Shown: positions 15,812-24,883 of the stretch, in pieces
Position numbering within the stretch: position 1 is the first letter of the stretch
How the letters are laid out: each line of letters begins with the position of its first letter
Assembly (NCBI GenBank): GCA_021800805.1
Contig: JAJYYR010000007.1
Span: 1 to 44,466, forward strand
DNA length: 44,466 nucleotides
Direction of reading: 5' to 3'
Origin: a bacterium
Lineage (GTDB): Bacteria > SZUA-79 > Acidulodesulfobacterales > Acidulodesulfobacteraceae
Translations under genes and position numbers: made by a program
Notes under the pieces: generated by a model
What the model was told of the DNA's origin: nothing
The model's database searches: none
The model's input: the letters and a program-made list of their open reading frames with translations, nothing else

Positions 15812-18262
15812 TTATTCCGACGATAAATCTATATTTTTCCACTGTTCATAAAAATCGCCGGTTATTTTTCTCGCCTTATTTATATTTTTCATATCGGCAT
15901 TAAAAAACCTTAACGTATAGGGGTCTAATTCTAAATTCATAATTCTTTTCCCTTCAGGGCTCATATAGAAATAATCTTTTTTAGGAGTCATAGATGAGAT
16001 AATATCTATGTGTCCATCCGATAACCCTAACTTTTTATACATAACTTTTGATATCTCGTTTTTTGCTTCAATATTAGGGAGCAGTATTTTAGTTGGACAG
16101 TTTTCTAAAATAACATCCGAGATAGAGGAATTCATAACATCCGACAAAGATTGCGTAGCAAAGACGACTGCGCCGTTAAGACTCCTCACTATCTTAATCC
16201 ATTTTTTTATTTCTTCTTTAAACATCTCGTTTTTTAGTTTTGACCATGCCTCATCTATTAGTATAAAGGTAGGATCTCCGTTAAGGCTATTCTGTATCCA
16301 GTGAAAAAGATAAAGCAATATCGAATTTAAAGCCTTTTCGTCCATTGCCATTAAATGCAAGGTCTCGAAAGTGGTTAGAAAACTCGTCTCGAGATTTTCC
16401 GTATCGCCGTCTAACAATTCCATCGAGCCGGCTGCCGTATAAAATTTTAAAGCTTCGGAAATTTCTTGATTCTGTATGCGGTTTGCAAGCAGGCTCATAG
16501 AAGGAATCCTTCCTTCATTTGCAAAGCTTTGCACCGCATCGGCTATTAGGTTAATTTTTTCGGCATTAATAGCTACACTGTTCATCCGGCATAATAGGGA
16601 TGTGTAATTAGTAGCCCAGTTTACTTCTGCTTTACCGTTTAAGATATACTTAAATGGCGTAAGGCTTAACTTCTGACTTGGACCCATTATATCAATATGT
16701 GCTCCGCCTAAAGTTCTGGTTAGTATATAAGCTGAATATTTTTCGTCGAATAAAAAAACGCGGGCGTTTTTATATCGTAAAACCTGGGAAACTATAAGAT
16801 TTAACAATGTCGATTTTCCCGAACCGACGGGTCCGAAAATAGATGTCATACCAACATCTTGAACATGCAGATTAAAATAAAACGGCGTGGTCGCTTCTGA
16901 ATTTACGACCATAATCGCGGGGCTGTCTTTAGGATAGAGTTTGCAAGGATTAATTCTCCGTCCCTGATAAAAAGAATACAGAGGCAACATACATGCGAGA
17001 TTTTCTGTATGAATAATAGGTCTTCTCACGTTCGCATAAAGGTTGCCGGGAAGACTGCCTAAAAATGCCGCCTCGGCATGAACGGTTTCGTCTTTCGTTA
17101 AAAATCCGTAATTATTGAAATATTTGGATACAGCCATTACATTTTTATCGAGAAACGCATCGTCTTCGCCGTATAAAACTATAGTAGATGTATAATGTCC
17201 GAATTTAACATGTCCCAGTCTGGCGTCTTTCATTGCGATTTTAGTATCTACCTCATAATCATCCGCGTCCTGATTTTTGTAATTAGTTTCCTTTTTTTGA
17301 TCCCCGTTTTTACTAAAGGCTTTAATTATAATACTCGCTATGTTCTCCTTTTTATCGCCCCATTTTGCCCGTAAAAGACTTAAAGTTTTAATAGCTTCCT
17401 GTTCGTCTAATATTATAAATCTACTCGACCATCTAAACGAAACAGGCAGATTATTTAAAAAACCAAACGCATCGGACGAAACCGCTTCAGGAAAACCGGT
17501 TATGCTTAAAAGCCTTAATCTTTTTTTTCCTACCTTGGGCATAAATCCGCCCGTAAAATCATCGGCAAGAACGCTGTCTAAATAAGAGTACTCGTCAAAT
17601 TTAAGCGAAGGATAATAATCGCCGGTTATGCAATACCTGATATAACTTAACTGTTCTTGATGCGTTAATTTTTTAAGTTTAATTACGCTTGATAGAAGAC
17701 TTGCTATATCCGAAGTTACCGATTTAAACTGCTTAAGCGTTTTTTCTAAAGAAGTTTTCTCTTTATTTATATTGTCTTCGATAAGTAGTTTTTTTATAAG
17801 ACTTATCTTAGGATTTTCGGGAGTAAATATAATGCTTAAAAAATATCTCGAAATATAATGAATATTTGTAAGAAATTCGTTTTTTCTTATCCCGTCTAAA
17901 TCTTTTGCAAATTTAGACGGCCATGCTGTTTCGTCCGTGTCTAAATATTCGTAAACCGGAACTCTCATCGAATCATGCATTATGGTATATCCCGATCCTA
18001 ACTTGGAAATAGCTTTATTCGCCGCAGAAACGGTCATGTCTTTATCGGAGTCGTTTACCGTTTCGACGTCTTCGCCGGCGTATTCGTAAGATACCATTAG
18101 AGAACCGTCTTTAAGGAGCATTATCCCGTCATCTACCATAGTATCGTACTGAAGAAGATCGGCAAACGACCGCTCGTAGGGATCTCTATATGCGTTCATA
18201 TTCACAGGTCCCCTTTCTCCCGCATAAAATAACGATAAAATTGTTTTTGCCGAAATACCCAT
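15812..18262 (-). CDS. virB4: VirB4/TrbE T4SS ATPase
   Basis: An 816-residue ATPase, the energy-providing component of the T4SS at the inner membrane. Walker A is GPVGSGKST near residue 476; Walker B is FILIDEAW near 667, followed by VVFATQSLSD. The N-terminal half is the CagE/TrbE/VirB domain (SLMVSYEYAGEDVE at the start, LLSITGFPEAV in the middle). It overlaps the VirB3 stop by one base, the usual virB3-virB4 coupling. Length and domain order are normal for the family. Confidence 0.95.
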   Translation of the reverse strand: MGISAKTILSLFYAGERGPVNMNAYRDPYERSFADLLQYDTMVDDGIMLLKDGSLMVSYEYAGEDVETVNDSDKDMTVSAANKAISKLGSGYTIMHDSMRVPVYEYLDTDETAWPSKFAKDLDGIRKNEFLTNIHYISRYFLSIIFTPENPKISLIKKLLIEDNINKEKTSLEKTLKQFKSVTSDIASLLSSVIKLKKLTHQEQLSYIRYCITGDYYPSLKFDEYSYLDSVLADDFTGGFMPKVGKKRLRLLSITGFPEAVSSDAFGFLNNLPVSFRWSSRFIILDEQEAIKTLSLLRAKWGDKKENIASIIIKAFSKNGDQKKETNYKNQDADDYEVDTKIAMKDARLGHVKFGHYTSTIVLYGEDDAFLDKNVMAVSKYFNNYGFLTKDETVHAEAAFLGSLPGNLYANVRRPIIHTENLACMLPLYSFYQGRRINPCKLYPKDSPAIMVVNSEATTPFYFNLHVQDVGMTSIFGPVGSGKSTLLNLIVSQVLRYKNARVFLFDEKYSAYILTRTLGGAHIDIMGPSQKLSLTPFKYILNGKAEVNWATNYTSLLCRMNSVAINAEKINLIADAVQSFANEGRIPSMSLLANRIQNQEISEALKFYTAAGSMELLDGDTENLETSFLTTFETLHLMAMDEKALNSILLYLFHWIQNSLNGDPTFILIDEAWSKLKNEMFKEEIKKWIKIVRSLNGAVVFATQSLSDVMNSSISDVILENCPTKILLPNIEAKNEISKVMYKKLGLSDGHIDIISSMTPKKDYFYMSPEGKRIMNLELDPYTLRFFNADMKNINKARKITGDFYEQWKNIDLSSE

Positions 18263-18561
18263 TAGTTATGTCTCCATTTTTTGCCGTAAGACGAAAAAAT
18301 ATTACTTCTTGCCGGATAAAATTTCTTTTGTTTTAAGAATATTTTAAACATTTCAAAAAATTGCGGTTCTCTTGCGTTTACATAATTAATTAAATAATGA
18401 TTTATAACTAAGACTATAACGGTTACAATGGCGGATAATATGTTCCTGAAAATAAGCAAAACTATAAAACCCGCCATTGCGTTAAAAAGTATCGGCATAA
18501 ACTCTCCGCCTAAAAATAAAGGCTTTTTAATCAGCCCCTGATAGACCCTCGACCTTATCAT
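18262..18561 (-). CDS. virB3: VirB3/TrbD-like T4SS membrane protein
   Basis: A 99-residue protein starting with the family-typical RVYQGLIKKPLFLGGE, followed by two close hydrophobic segments (about 24-58) and a soluble tail. VirB3 sits in the inner membrane with VirB4. It overlaps virB2 by 4 bases and virB4 by 1. Confidence 0.9.
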   Translation of the reverse strand: MIRSRVYQGLIKKPLFLGGEFMPILFNAMAGFIVLLIFRNILSAIVTVIVLVINHYLINYVNAREPQFFEMFKIFLKQKKFYPARSNIFSSYGKKWRHN

Positions 18562-19001
18562 TTCTTCCTCAAGTTATGTAAATGCGCCGATGTATAGATT
18601 GCCGCATGGTGAATCGCGCCGGTAATTATAGCCCCCGTCGCTCCAACGCTGCTGACCTGTCCATGGCTGACGGCCTGCGCTATCACACCCCCGACGCCGG
18701 AAGCAAGGCCGATACCGAGAGTAGTATAGATAGTTTTTTTATGTTCCCGCATAAACAAATATTCAAGAAACGCAAGTATCGCCGTTAGCCCAGCCGTGCC
18801 GTATAGAACATACATGGCATCCGACCCGTAACTGCCTATTTTGCTTCCGACTCCGCTTATCGCCGAACCAAGCCCACCGCTTCCGCTCGTCGTTGGTATT
18901 ATCGTAGAAGCGAACGCGTTCGAAACATGAAAAGATGCAATTGTTGCCACCGATACGATTAAAGCCGTAAAAATCGTATTAATTTTTAATTTACATTTCA
19001 T
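18558..19001 (-). CDS. virB2: VirB2/TrbC-type conjugative pilin
   Basis: A 147-residue precursor with a long signal peptide ending near NAFA, a Gly/Ser-rich stretch, then two hydrophobic segments (about 60-80 and 92-112) around a basic loop (MREHKKT), the VirB2/TrbC pattern. It is the subunit of the T4SS pilus. A C-terminal stretch longer than usual could be trimmed; the TraF-type peptidase upstream is the enzyme that matures and cyclises TrbC in RP4, and I infer the same here. It precedes virB3 directly. Confidence 0.85.
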   Translation of the reverse strand: MKCKLKINTIFTALIVSVATIASFHVSNAFASTIIPTTSGSGGLGSAISGVGSKIGSYGSDAMYVLYGTAGLTAILAFLEYLFMREHKKTIYTTLGIGLASGVGGVIAQAVSHGQVSSVGATGAIITGAIHHAAIYTSAHLHNLRKK

Positions 19002-19015
19002 TTTTTTATTCCTCC

Positions 19016-19165
19016 TTAATCTTGTTTTTTGTTAATTTTCTTTTCATAACAATCCTCGCAAACATAAATCTTTTTCTTTTTAGACCCCGATTCGGGATGC
19101 ACTTCGACTGCGTTTTCGTAATAATTTTTACATTCTTCACATTGAAAAATCTTTTTTACCACCAT
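19016..19165 (-). CDS. Small zinc-ribbon protein
   Basis: A 49-residue ORF with two CxxC pairs (CEEC and CEDC) separated by about 25 residues, many Lys, and no membrane segment: a typical small treble-clef or zinc ribbon. GGAGGT lies 5 bases before the ATG, and its stop abuts the virB2 ribosome site. It lies between virB11 and virB2 in the T4SS train. Function unknown; possibly regulatory. Confidence 0.6.
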   Translation of the reverse strand: MVVKKIFQCEECKNYYENAVEVHPESGSKKKKIYVCEDCYEKKINKKQD

Positions 19166-19196
19166 TTTTACCTCCGATTAGATTATTATTTTCTAT

Positions 19197-20180
19197 TTAT
19201 ACCGGAATCGCTTCTTGAGTATCCCGTATGGACAGAATATCTTCGAGAATAAAATCCGACCCGTTATAATCTACAACCGCTTTAATTTCAGTAACCTTTC
19301 TGCTTGCTTTCATCGTTTCGTTGAATTCTTTTATTTTTTCTATAAATATCACCATATCCACCGCTCTTGAAATAAGCTTGTGTTGATTGAATACCCCTGC
19401 CTCTTCGACAAGCGAATTTAACCGCCACAGGGCGTCTTCGCAACTGTTTGCGTGAAGCGTGGCTATTCCGCCAGGATGCCCCGTATTCCACGCTTTTAAA
19501 AGAGCGTGCGCCGATTTATCCCTAACTTCGCCAACGATGATACGGTCGGGGCGCAGTCTCATAGTCGCCATTAAAAGCCTTACCATATCGATTTCTAAAG
19601 ACGTATGTAAAGGTACCCAATTCGGATTTTCTACTTTCAGTTCGTTAGTGTCTTCTATAGTCACTATCCTGTCTTTAAATGGAATTTCAAGTATAATTCC
19701 GTTAGTAAGCGTTGTTTTACCTGAACCCGTCGAACCGGCGACGAGTATATTTTTTCTGCCCAAAACCGCACGAGTAATTATTTCTTTCTGAAACGATGAT
19801 ATTATCCCTTTTTCAAGGTAATCCTCTAAAGAAAAAACGACAGTCGGCAGTTTCCTAAGGCTAAATAAATGACTGGACGAACACGGCGGAATCACGGCTT
19901 CGAATCGTCCGCCAAGCGGGAATTCTCCCTCAAGGATAGGATTTGCCGAATGCGTTTCTTTTCCTATGATGCCCGAAACATCCATTATAATGCTCTCGGC
20001 TTTTACCCTCGTTACCTTTCCTACTTTCTTCATGCCGCGCACTCCGTCATACCATAAAGACCCGTCCGGATTTAGCATAATCTCTAAAACTTCAGGGTCT
20101 TCGAGCCCTTTTAGTATTTCTTCCGTCAAATCTATTCTTAAGCCGGCAATCAGCCTTTGATATTCTTTTTCGTCACGCAT
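19197..20180 (-). CDS. virB11: VirB11/TrbB secretion ATPase
   Basis: A 327-residue hexameric traffic ATPase of the TrbB type. Visible are MLNPDGSLWYD near the start, Walker A GSTGSGKTT, the Asp box TIEDTNEL, Walker B IIVGEVRD, and the His box GGIATLHANS. The frame is open 13 codons further upstream, but the ATG at 20178-20180 follows GGGGCGGTGG and gives the family-typical length. It overlaps the end of the membrane hydrolase-like gene by 8 bases. Confidence 0.93.
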   Translation of the reverse strand: MRDEKEYQRLIAGLRIDLTEEILKGLEDPEVLEIMLNPDGSLWYDGVRGMKKVGKVTRVKAESIIMDVSGIIGKETHSANPILEGEFPLGGRFEAVIPPCSSSHLFSLRKLPTVVFSLEDYLEKGIISSFQKEIITRAVLGRKNILVAGSTGSGKTTLTNGIILEIPFKDRIVTIEDTNELKVENPNWVPLHTSLEIDMVRLLMATMRLRPDRIIVGEVRDKSAHALLKAWNTGHPGGIATLHANSCEDALWRLNSLVEEAGVFNQHKLISRAVDMVIFIEKIKEFNETMKASRKVTEIKAVVDYNGSDFILEDILSIRDTQEAIPV

Positions 20181-20769
20181 AATAACCACCGCCCCATGAA
20201 ATAACAACGTGTTTAACATGGAAAATATAAATAGAAACGGCTATATTTAGAAGCGTTATTCCCCACGCGACAAAACCGACCTTTATTGAATCAAAATTAC
20301 CTATTTTAAAACTAAAAGGTTTATATAACGCTTTATATATTTTCTTCTCTTTCTCTTTATCTTTATTCTCTTGATTTTTAACTTTATAGATAGGCACGCC
20401 TACGGTTGTTACAGAATCTTCGAGTATATGAGCTAAACAGGCGAATATAAAACAACTTATGGTAAAAAACCAGATGGAACCTATCCTGCCGAAGAATATG
20501 CTCAAAATAAACAAGCAACCAAGCAGTAAAAGATAAAGGACTAAATAAGTTTTGTAATAATGCATTATCCCCCTGTGTCCCCAGATGTTTATAAAACCTT
20601 CCGGCGAAGAACCTTGGCCGAATATTTTTAAATCCCAGTCTGGGAAAGTCGAACCAATAAATGTTATAAAAAGCCCTAAAAAAAATATTTTATTAATGCT
20701 GTTAGTTAATATTAGCATTGCGGAAAAATAAGTTGAGATAGTCGTTATTTTATGTTCTATATTTGTCAT
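20173..20769 (-). CDS. YdjM/DUF457-like membrane metal-dependent hydrolase
   Basis: A 198-residue membrane protein with four hydrophobic segments. It keeps the family's polar signature: FPDWD after the first span, WGHRGIMH, and AHILEDSVTTVG in a later loop, with His and Asp able to bind a metal. Members of this family (YdjM, LexA-binding hydrolase-like) have no settled substrate. It is unusual inside a T4SS operon, between the TraF-type peptidase and virB11, and is coupled to both by overlaps (4 and 8 bases). Confidence 0.75.
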   Translation of the reverse strand: MTNIEHKITTISTYFSAMLILTNSINKIFFLGLFITFIGSTFPDWDLKIFGQGSSPEGFINIWGHRGIMHYYKTYLVLYLLLLGCLFILSIFFGRIGSIWFFTISCFIFACLAHILEDSVTTVGVPIYKVKNQENKDKEKEKKIYKALYKPFSFKIGNFDSIKVGFVAWGITLLNIAVSIYIFHVKHVVISWGGGYYA

Positions 20770-21293
20770 AGTTTTTTACCGATATATAAAGCTCTATAAG
20801 CTACCTTTTTAACCGGACCGAAATACCTTGAATCATAACTTAACCTGTTGTATGTCGAAATTAAAAAATACCCGTCCAGATTATAATAACCGTAAGGATA
20901 ATGCTTAATAGGCAAATCCGCTGGATACGGCGATTTTAAAATAACCTTATAAGCCGTAAATTTACCGTCAACCGTGATACCGTCATGTTTCAACGTAACC
21001 GCTTCATAAGGTATCGCCGCTACTTTTTTAACGAGATATTTTGTGTCCTCAGGACATTTTCCGTTTTTAGCCTTGCCGATATAACCCCGCTTTATTCCTA
21101 AAATCGAATATTTATTTAAAGGTACGCATGCCAGAACGGTATCTCCTATCTTTATGTTTTGGGGAGTAAATAGGAGATACCAGCCCACAGGCATAGAGGG
21201 GGTGTTATTGTAAGCTAAACCGACTGGAATATCAACTAAAAATGGGATTAAATATATAAAAAATAACAATTTTTTCAATTTAGAGCCTCCCAT
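20766..21293 (-). CDS. traF: TraF-type S26 signal peptidase
   Basis: A 175-residue membrane peptidase of the S26C (TraF) group. A membrane span (residues 8-26) is followed by NTPSMPVGWY with the nucleophile Ser33; the general-base Lys lies in YLVKKVAAIP, and the C-terminal box is DSRYFGPV. In RP4, TraF trims and cyclises the TrbC pilin. A TTG at 21278 with a perfect GGGAGG in front is a strong alternative start, 5 codons into the annotated frame. It overlaps virB1 and the membrane hydrolase gene. Confidence 0.88.
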   Translation of the reverse strand: MGGSKLKKLLFFIYLIPFLVDIPVGLAYNNTPSMPVGWYLLFTPQNIKIGDTVLACVPLNKYSILGIKRGYIGKAKNGKCPEDTKYLVKKVAAIPYEAVTLKHDGITVDGKFTAYKVILKSPYPADLPIKHYPYGYYNLDGYFLISTYNRLSYDSRYFGPVKKVAYRALYIGKKL

Positions 21294-21766
21294 ACTTTTT
21301 CGGCGTAATTTTTATCTCCGAAAAACCTTCCGCTGTTATAATACTCAAGCGATCTGAATAGAGCGACCTGGGGGTTGTCGAAACGGCTCAGCGCCATATC
21401 GTATCCCTGCAATAAAATATACGAGCCCACAAAAACATTGTAGCAGGGGTTGAACACATCCCTTAAGCTGATACTGAATTTTCTAATATTAACGATATTG
21501 ATTTGCGCGAGACCTAAATCGACGTTATGTCTTTGATTAATAAGATACCTCGCCGCGATTATCGCTTTGTTTTTGTTTGAAAAAAAATAACTTCTATGGG
21601 TAGTATCGTCGTCGATGGCGTAAGGGTTGCCTTGCGACTCGATATAAACTATCTTTTCCATTGTAACCGGCGACGCGTAAACGGAGCATTCGCTCCAGAA
21701 TCCTGCAAACGCCTTATTAGGCGCCGAAAATATAAGAGAAATAAATAAAAACGCAAATATTCTCAT
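21275..21766 (-). CDS. virB1: VirB1-like lytic transglycosylase
   Basis: A 163-residue exported SLT-domain enzyme: signal peptide to KAFA, catalytic Glu43 in YIESQGNP, then LGLAQINI and YNSGRFFG, the standard transglycosylase motifs. It opens peptidoglycan for T4SS assembly, and could serve the type IV pilus too, since no other murein hydrolase (R64 PilT type) is present. It overlaps virB10 by 4 bases. Confidence 0.9.
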   Translation of the reverse strand: MRIFAFLFISLIFSAPNKAFAGFWSECSVYASPVTMEKIVYIESQGNPYAIDDDTTHRSYFFSNKNKAIIAARYLINQRHNVDLGLAQINIVNIRKFSISLRDVFNPCYNVFVGSYILLQGYDMALSRFDNPQVALFRSLEYYNSGRFFGDKNYAEKVWEALN

Positions 21767-22965
21767 CTATACGGTCTCCTGAAAATTATGTTTTTTGTAA
21801 CTACTATATCGAACGTAAATCCAGGCCTAACCTTAAGAGTCGGAGCTAAGCTTATCTGTTCGTTTATTATCTGCTGCGCCACATTGCCAAGATTCTGGCT
21901 TAAACTCGTCGCAAACTGTTGAGCAGGAGTAGGATATACATTGCCAGTCGTATTTCCCGCGGCTTCCTGGATACCGAAATCAAGCAGCGTTAGCAGACTT
22001 ACGGACTTGGCCGTTGACCAAAAATGATAATCAACTATATCTTGAAGTCCAGCGTAACCCCTGTGTGAAGCTCCTTCGAATCCCGGAAGCTGTAGTTCCT
22101 TCCCGTTAGGAAAAACTACAAGGCTAAAAGCCAACAGAACCCTCGTCTGCGTTGCACCGACCGATGTATCGTATTGCCCTATAAGTTCCGAACCCTTCGG
22201 AATCAACAAGTAATCAAGATTATGCGAATATACATCTTGGTTGACGAGCGCTACGACCTGTCCTGGAAGCTGTGAATTAACCCCTGTTTCAAGCGTAGCT
22301 GGAATTATGCTTCCTGGAGCAATAAAATACTGGGTGCCGAGATTGTATTTAGCGTAAGGCGAAAGCCACGCGGCAGGCGAAACCGCTTTCTTTGCATTGT
22401 TTAAAAAAGATATATGTTTCTGGTTTTCGCTTTTTTTGCCCTGCGGCATCTGTAACCGTTTAAGTAATTTAGATTGAAAAGCAAGGTCGGCATTCGGCTG
22501 CACGCCGTTAATAGTTTTTTTAATTTTAGATATGACGGACGGCGGGCTTATGACTTCTATCGCCGAATTATTAGCCGAATTAGGGTTAAACGCTTTTTTA
22601 ACAGGAATCCCTGGAACCTTACCTGACGCTTTAAGAGAAGCAGCCATATTTTTTGTTTTTTTCTTTTTATGTGGCGCTTTATTTATTTTAGGTTTAGGCT
22701 GTTTGACGAGCGAGGAAATAATACCCTGAGTAGTTTGCTTGCTTTGCTTAGTCTGCATCCTATTTACCTGATTTTTAATAATTTTCATTTTTTGCGATTT
22801 TATAGTTTTTTTACTCCCCCAATGAATAGTGGAGACAAAATAAATTATCAAAAAAACTATCAATAATAGAATTATTCCGACGACCGCGACTTCTTTTCTG
22901 ATGCCTACGTATGGAATATCGTCTTTCTCATTCCGGTCCGGCGCGTCTTTGTCTTTTTTTGCCAT
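21763..22965 (-). CDS. virB10: VirB10/TrbI T4SS core-complex protein
   Basis: A 400-residue protein: short cytoplasmic part, membrane span at about 23-43, long Lys/Pro-rich linker, then the TrbI beta-barrel domain (GSIIPATLETGVNSQLPGQV, IPKGSELIGQYD, SLLTLLDFG). It spans from inner to outer membrane. The ATG at 22963-22965 overlaps the virB9 stop as TAATG and is preceded by GGGGGTGGTGG; a GTG five codons earlier is less likely. Confidence 0.93.
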   Translation of the reverse strand: MAKKDKDAPDRNEKDDIPYVGIRKEVAVVGIILLLIVFLIIYFVSTIHWGSKKTIKSQKMKIIKNQVNRMQTKQSKQTTQGIISSLVKQPKPKINKAPHKKKKTKNMAASLKASGKVPGIPVKKAFNPNSANNSAIEVISPPSVISKIKKTINGVQPNADLAFQSKLLKRLQMPQGKKSENQKHISFLNNAKKAVSPAAWLSPYAKYNLGTQYFIAPGSIIPATLETGVNSQLPGQVVALVNQDVYSHNLDYLLIPKGSELIGQYDTSVGATQTRVLLAFSLVVFPNGKELQLPGFEGASHRGYAGLQDIVDYHFWSTAKSVSLLTLLDFGIQEAAGNTTGNVYPTPAQQFATSLSQNLGNVAQQIINEQISLAPTLKVRPGFTFDIVVTKNIIFRRPYR

Positions 22966-23861
22966 TACCACCACCCCCACGGATTAGGTTTGCGGCCGTA
23001 ATGTATCGTAACTTCTTTTTTAGAGGCCTTAGTCCGCGATACTAAAATTATCGTTTTCGGAACTCCCCGAAGAACGTAATACCCGCCTCTATAAACAAAA
23101 TTCACAAGATATTCTTTTTTAGCGTGTTCTATAAATAATGCCGGAAGAGGGCCGCCTCCGGCGATTTTTATAAATGTTTCCTTGCCGTCGTTAAAAACCC
23201 TTAATATTTTATATCCCTTTCCCGTTTCGTAATACCTGAAACTCAGTTTACTTATAGAAATAGATTTATTTGAAACAAGATTTTTATGTATTTCAAACGA
23301 AATAGCCTTATAGTTTTTGACATAGATACCAGGGAAATAAAAACCGACGATAGGCATATACCTATGCTTGGTAGAAACAAGATTGAAATAATATAATTTA
23401 TTTATCGTCGTTACTATCATCGTAGTTCTAAGTTCAGGCTGATTAGGTTTTAACGTGAGATAGTCTCCTGTGGAGTTCGTAATCTTTTTAAACTTGAAAT
23501 TCGCGGAATTTCCGACGGTCACGCTTAAAATCTGCGTTCTTCGCGGAAATTTAATTAAAGTTAAACGCCTTACGCGTAAAAATACGGTGGGAGTGGTAAT
23601 GCCGTATGGAAACAATAATTCGCCGTCATTTAATTTTACCATGGGATATTTTCCATGGAAATAATGCTTATTGATGTATTTTAAGACTAAAATTAGGTCC
23701 TCATTTTTAAGATAATTTTTGTTGCGGGACGCTCGAGCCGACATAGCAGGTAAAGGTTTAATACCCGTATACTTTACCGACGGAACGGCGAAAGATTTTT
23801 GCGCTAACCCCGTAAAAAGTATCACGAATGCGCAAAAAGATAAAAAGGCCTTAATTTGCAT
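22965..23861 (-). CDS. virB9: VirB9/TrbG T4SS outer-membrane complex protein
   Basis: A 298-residue exported protein: signal peptide ending near SFA, an N-terminal domain with ELLFPYGITTPTVFLRVRRLT, the diagnostic TTMIVTTINKLYYFNLVS, and a C-terminal domain with FNDGKETFIKI. This is the normal VirB9/TrbG order and length. It lies between virB8 and virB10, as in most trb/virB operons. Confidence 0.9.
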   Translation of the reverse strand: MQIKAFLSFCAFVILFTGLAQKSFAVPSVKYTGIKPLPAMSARASRNKNYLKNEDLILVLKYINKHYFHGKYPMVKLNDGELLFPYGITTPTVFLRVRRLTLIKFPRRTQILSVTVGNSANFKFKKITNSTGDYLTLKPNQPELRTTMIVTTINKLYYFNLVSTKHRYMPIVGFYFPGIYVKNYKAISFEIHKNLVSNKSISISKLSFRYYETGKGYKILRVFNDGKETFIKIAGGGPLPALFIEHAKKEYLVNFVYRGGYYVLRGVPKTIILVSRTKASKKEVTIHYGRKPNPWGWW

Positions 23862-23864
23862 TTT

Positions 23865-24497
23865 TTATTCCTTCGTATATGAAAAATATTTAATATATAT
23901 TCCCAGCGGATTGATTTCCGCTTTTTTAAGGGTCCTGGGAGGAATAACGACTACGCCCACGGTTGCTATATAATTCGTGGTAATTATAGTCGCTCCGATT
24001 TTATCGACCTCGTTAACGGTAAAACTCATACTGTAAGAACCGTCTGGCTTTTGCAATATATAATGGACTTTTACGAGCCTGAGATGTTTTTCGAGAAACG
24101 GATTATGTATGCGCAAATAATGAACTATAACCGCCCTGGCGGCGGGAAGAGATTCGGCCGCTACTTTATTAACCCTCTCTTTAGTCACGATTTCGGAGGC
24201 TATATTACTAAACGTATAATCTACATACTGATTAATATAATATCTGATTGTCATAGGAGAGAGTCCTGCGTTTTGAGTGAGAGGCTTTAAGAGTTTTATA
24301 TCGCGGATATTGTCGGATTTATTTATGTAAACGACATAGGGAACGACATGCGTCCTTACTGCCTGGGTATAGAAGCCTATACCCATTATCACAGCTATTG
24401 CGAGAGAAAGTACTGCCGCTAACCGCCAATTCTTAGCCTGATTAATGTAAGTGCCGTAACGCTCAAGCCATTCTTGTTTTGATTCAAGGAAGCCCAT
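23865..24497 (-). CDS. virB8: VirB8/TrbF T4SS inner-membrane protein
   Basis: A 210-residue bitopic protein: about 27 cytoplasmic residues, a membrane span at about 28-45, then the NTF2-like VirB8 domain (VVPYVVYINKSDNI, YINQYVDYTFSN, FTVNEVDKIG). It nucleates T4SS assembly. Its start overlaps the small HTH gene by 14 bases, which ties the regulator to the T4SS train. Confidence 0.9.
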   Translation of the reverse strand: MGFLESKQEWLERYGTYINQAKNWRLAAVLSLAIAVIMGIGFYTQAVRTHVVPYVVYINKSDNIRDIKLLKPLTQNAGLSPMTIRYYINQYVDYTFSNIASEIVTKERVNKVAAESLPAARAVIVHYLRIHNPFLEKHLRLVKVHYILQKPDGSYSMSFTVNEVDKIGATIITTNYIATVGVVVIPPRTLKKAEINPLGIYIKYFSYTKE

Positions 24498-24714
24498 TTA
24501 CTTCCTCCGATTTAGGTTTTTTTAATTCTGATGCTTTTATTTCGCCATGGGTAACTTCTTCAATTCGTAAAGCTAAAGTATCTGACGGGTATTTTTTACC
24601 CCAAACGATATTAAATAAATGCGTCTTCGTGATGCTAATCTGTTTTGCAAATTGAGATATAGGCAAATTATGGTTTAAACAGTATGTGCGGATTATGTGT
24701 TGATTAAATCCCAT
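24484..24714 (-). CDS. Small Cro/XRE-type HTH protein, first gene of the transfer train
   Basis: A 76-residue helix-turn-helix protein: LPISQFAKQISITKTHLFNIVWGKKYPSDTLALRIEEVT matches the Cro/YdaS-like pattern, where the helix after SISK-type residues reads DNA. It is the first gene after the L-repeat promoter (24758-24786) and overlaps virB8, so it would act as an autoregulator of the transfer operon. YdaS-type partners often work against a neighbouring XRE repressor; the divergent gene at 24884 may be that repressor. Confidence 0.75.
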   Translation of the reverse strand: MGFNQHIIRTYCLNHNLPISQFAKQISITKTHLFNIVWGKKYPSDTLALRIEEVTHGEIKASELKKPKSEEVNGLP

Positions 24715-24752
24715 GGATACTCCTTTTATTTTTTGTTAATTTTTAATGCTTA

Positions 24753-24838
24753 TTATAAAAATATAACCATTTGGCTATAATGTCAAGTAAAAAATTTATA
24801 TTTTTGGTAATAGTATTTAATGTCATTTTAAAATATTG
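24753..24838. repeat. 86-bp inverted repeat L with divergent promoters
   Basis: Inverted copy of 28627-28712 with a single mismatch. On the minus strand TTGACA (24781-24786) and TATTTT (24758-24763), 17 bp apart, drive the HTH/T4SS train. The spacer holds the near-palindrome TAGCCA-AA-TGGTTA, a likely operator between -35 and -10. On the plus strand TTGTAA (24836-24841) and TAAATT (24859-24864), also 17 bp apart, could drive the XRE gene. Confidence 0.85.
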
Positions 24839-24883
24839 TAATAATGGTTATATATAAATAAATTTAACAAGTTTGAATATGAG

